From Oscillospiraceae bacterium (GTDB taxonomy: Bacteria > Bacillota > Clostridia > Oscillospirales > Acutalibacteraceae), in contig JAISRF010000104.1 in NCBI GenBank assembly GCA_031273775.1, positions 1 through 7,221 of the forward strand: a DNA stretch of 7,221 nucleotides. Direction: 5' to 3'. The notes beneath the pieces were generated by a model that was not told the origin of the DNA, ran no database searches, and saw only the letters and a program-made list of their open reading frames with translations. The position numbers and the translations under genes are program-made. Positions 6,054 to 7,221 of the stretch are shown here, one piece after another. Every line of letters starts with the position of its first letter. Position 1 is the first letter of the stretch.

Positions 6054-6464
6054 ATGAAGACAAAAATCATCAAGACCATCCTGAGTACGTTACTCATCAC
6101 CTCCATCATAGGAATGTTTACCGTTACAGCATCCGCCAGAATGACATACATTGCTATTTGCAATTATGGCGCCACTTTTGAACCACAAACCGGCATTATC
6201 ACAATTGACGCAGATATTTATGGATATGAGCATCTAACCAATTACTGTACAATCCAAATTAACCTCCAGTATTACAATACTGCTACGTCAAGGTGGGTAA
6301 CCCTTGATACCGTTTACGAGGGCTTTGATAACTGGTATGGTGGTTCTGAGGAAGAATGGTATATCACACCCGGCTACTCATACCGAGGAAATATCTACCT
6401 GACGGGATATTATTACAGCTTATCAGAAACCATTATCGTGAATACGAACACGATAACTTATTAA
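6054..6464 (+). CDS. Small secreted protein of unknown function
   Basis: This 136-residue protein is predicted to be exported. Residues 1-28 form a signal peptide with a basic start (MKTKIIK), a hydrophobic core (TILSTLLITSIIGMFTV) and a TASA cleavage motif before Arg29. The mature part, about 108 residues, is rich in Tyr, Thr, Ile and Asn (YITPGYSYRGNIYLTGYYYS) and has alternating polar and hydrophobic residues. This suggests a small beta-sandwich. It has two Cys, at Asn-Tyr-Cys and Ile-Cys-Asn. No enzymatic motif or sorting signal is seen, and I do not recognise the family with confidence. The start is supported by AGGCGG about 8 bases upstream, and the gene begins 17 bases after the DUF4367-type gene, consistent with one operon. 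It may be released to the medium or interact with the lipoprotein encoded next. Confidence 0.75.
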   Translation: MKTKIIKTILSTLLITSIIGMFTVTASARMTYIAICNYGATFEPQTGIITIDADIYGYEHLTNYCTIQINLQYYNTATSRWVTLDTVYEGFDNWYGGSEEEWYITPGYSYRGNIYLTGYYYSLSETIIVNTNTITY

Positions 6465-6480
6465 ACGGGGCGGAATGGCC

Positions 6481-7221
6481 ATGTCTGCACGTCGCATTGC
6501 TTTTTGGTCGCTGCTGCTCGCTGCGCTTTTGTTTTTGGCGTCATGCGCGGCGGCGGCTTCAACCGGCAAAAAGAACGGGACAGACGGTGTACCGTCCGAA
6601 AGAAGCTCCGCATCATCTGCGGGGTCTATATACGGCTATGAGGTTCCGGAGGAAGAATATCCGTCCTCCGCAGCCGCGTCCGGTTCTGGCAGTTCGGCAA
6701 AAGAGTCGGCCGCACCACCGTTCAAAAAATCAGACAGTTCATCTTCCGACGGCGCCGATTCTTCCGGTTCTGCATCTTCCGGTGGCATATCCTCGGCTGT
6801 GAGCGTCCCGGTCGTCCCGCCTGACCCGCCGGATGAACTGTCAAGCGCACCGCCGGACACGCCCGCAGACCCCGTTGTAATAATCGAAAGCGTGTGCTAT
6901 GAATGGGTGGATGCAGATCATAACATTTTATATGTGGCGCTCCAACTTGAAAACACCGGAGCGGTTCCGGTTGAAATCACCGGATTTGAACTGACCTTGA
7001 ACACGGTAGATGACAGGTCGATTTTGAGTTATGATGAGCTGAAAAATATTTCAAGCTTTACAAAAATGATTGAACCGGGACAGTACGGATATATCGTTGT
7101 TTATTATTCCCTCGATGTGAAGCCTGCAGAAGGCGCATATTGCACAAGCGTTTCCGCCAAGGTAACCCACTGTCCCACGGTCATGACGCGTAAAAATCTT
7201 GAACTGGACGCTCTATATTTT
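6481..7221 (+). CDS. Ser/Pro-rich lipoprotein with C-terminal beta domain (3'-partial)
   Basis: This frame stays open to the last base of the window, with 247 codons visible. The start at 6481 (MSARRIAFW) was preferred over the ATG at 6475 because GGGGCGG (6467-6473) lies 7 bases from the former but only 1 base from the latter. Residues 1-21 are a lipoprotein signal peptide ending in the lipobox LASC, with Cys22 as the lipidated residue that anchors the protein to the outer face of the membrane. Residues about 23-131 are a low-complexity Ser/Ala/Pro/Asp linker likely to span the cell wall. From about residue 132 a folded segment begins (VVIIESVCYEWVDADHNILYVALQLENTGAVPVEITGFELTL). Its form recalls the Ig-like FxLYD/DUF4352 extracellular domains of Firmicutes, but the match is by pattern only. 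The gene starts 16 bases after the secreted-protein gene, so it is probably cotranscribed. Its function is unknown. Confidence 0.8.
   Translation, partial: MSARRIAFWSLLLAALLFLASCAAAASTGKKNGTDGVPSERSSASSAGSIYGYEVPEEEYPSSAAASGSGSSAKESAAPPFKKSDSSSSDGADSSGSASSGGISSAVSVPVVPPDPPDELSSAPPDTPADPVVIIESVCYEWVDADHNILYVALQLENTGAVPVEITGFELTLNTVDDRSILSYDELKNISSFTKMIEPGQYGYIVVYYSLDVKPAEGAYCTSVSAKVTHCPTVMTRKNLELDALYF

Noticed and set aside
6356..6802. 148-residue plus-strand frame across 6464-6481
   Set aside because: It is a different frame from the secreted protein and the lipoprotein, both of which have clear signal peptides and ribosome binding sites. Its own product is Arg/His/Pro-rich with no domain.
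6636..6860. 74-residue minus-strand Gly/Ser/Glu-rich frame
   Set aside because: It is the complement of the Ser-rich linker of the lipoprotein. Low-complexity DNA leaves such frames open by chance.

Overview
The window looks like chromosomal DNA of a Clostridia-class Firmicute carrying part of an integrative conjugative element (ICE). The first two genes closely resemble the VirB4/TraE-type ATPase and the CD1108-type cell-wall/membrane protein of the Clostridioides difficile CTn / Tn1549-like conjugation modules. Ribosome binding sites are purine-rich in the Gram-positive style, and base composition is moderate to fairly GC-rich. Family names come from recognising the translated sequence, not from a database search.

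Layout. (1) 3-2096, plus strand: a VirB4-like conjugation ATPase, 5'-truncated by the window edge. (2) 2108-2145: a strong intergenic hairpin. (3) 2184-3566, plus strand: a CD1108-like membrane protein that stops right after its membrane-proximal extracytoplasmic segment, so the expected C-terminal peptidoglycan hydrolase domain is absent. (4) 3628-5158: a compact unit of about 1.5 kb bounded by perfect 29-bp inverted repeats. It holds a full-length tyrosine recombinase on the minus strand (3710-4885), two pairs of 12-bp-period direct repeats that look like arm-type integrase sites, an 8-bp dyad, and a near-consensus promoter pointing outward through the right-hand repeat. (5) 5344 to the window end, plus strand: a tight gene row of a DUF4367-type membrane protein (anti-sigma-like), a small secreted protein, and a lipoprotein that runs off the right edge.

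The main result is region 4. Each 29-bp repeat contains a textbook tyrosine-recombinase core: 9-bp imperfect inverted arms (GCCGTAAAG / CTTTATGGC) around an asymmetric 7-bp spacer (GTATAAA). The two cores lie in opposite orientation, so recombination between them would invert the segment, not excise it. Because the segment also carries the recombinase and an outward promoter (TTGACA, 17 bp, TAATAT), it reads as a self-contained invertible genetic switch. In the orientation shown, the promoter points toward the DUF4367 / secreted protein / lipoprotein genes. After inversion it would point leftward, antisense to the CD1108-like gene. Inversion itself is inferred from the site geometry and is not shown by a single sequence.
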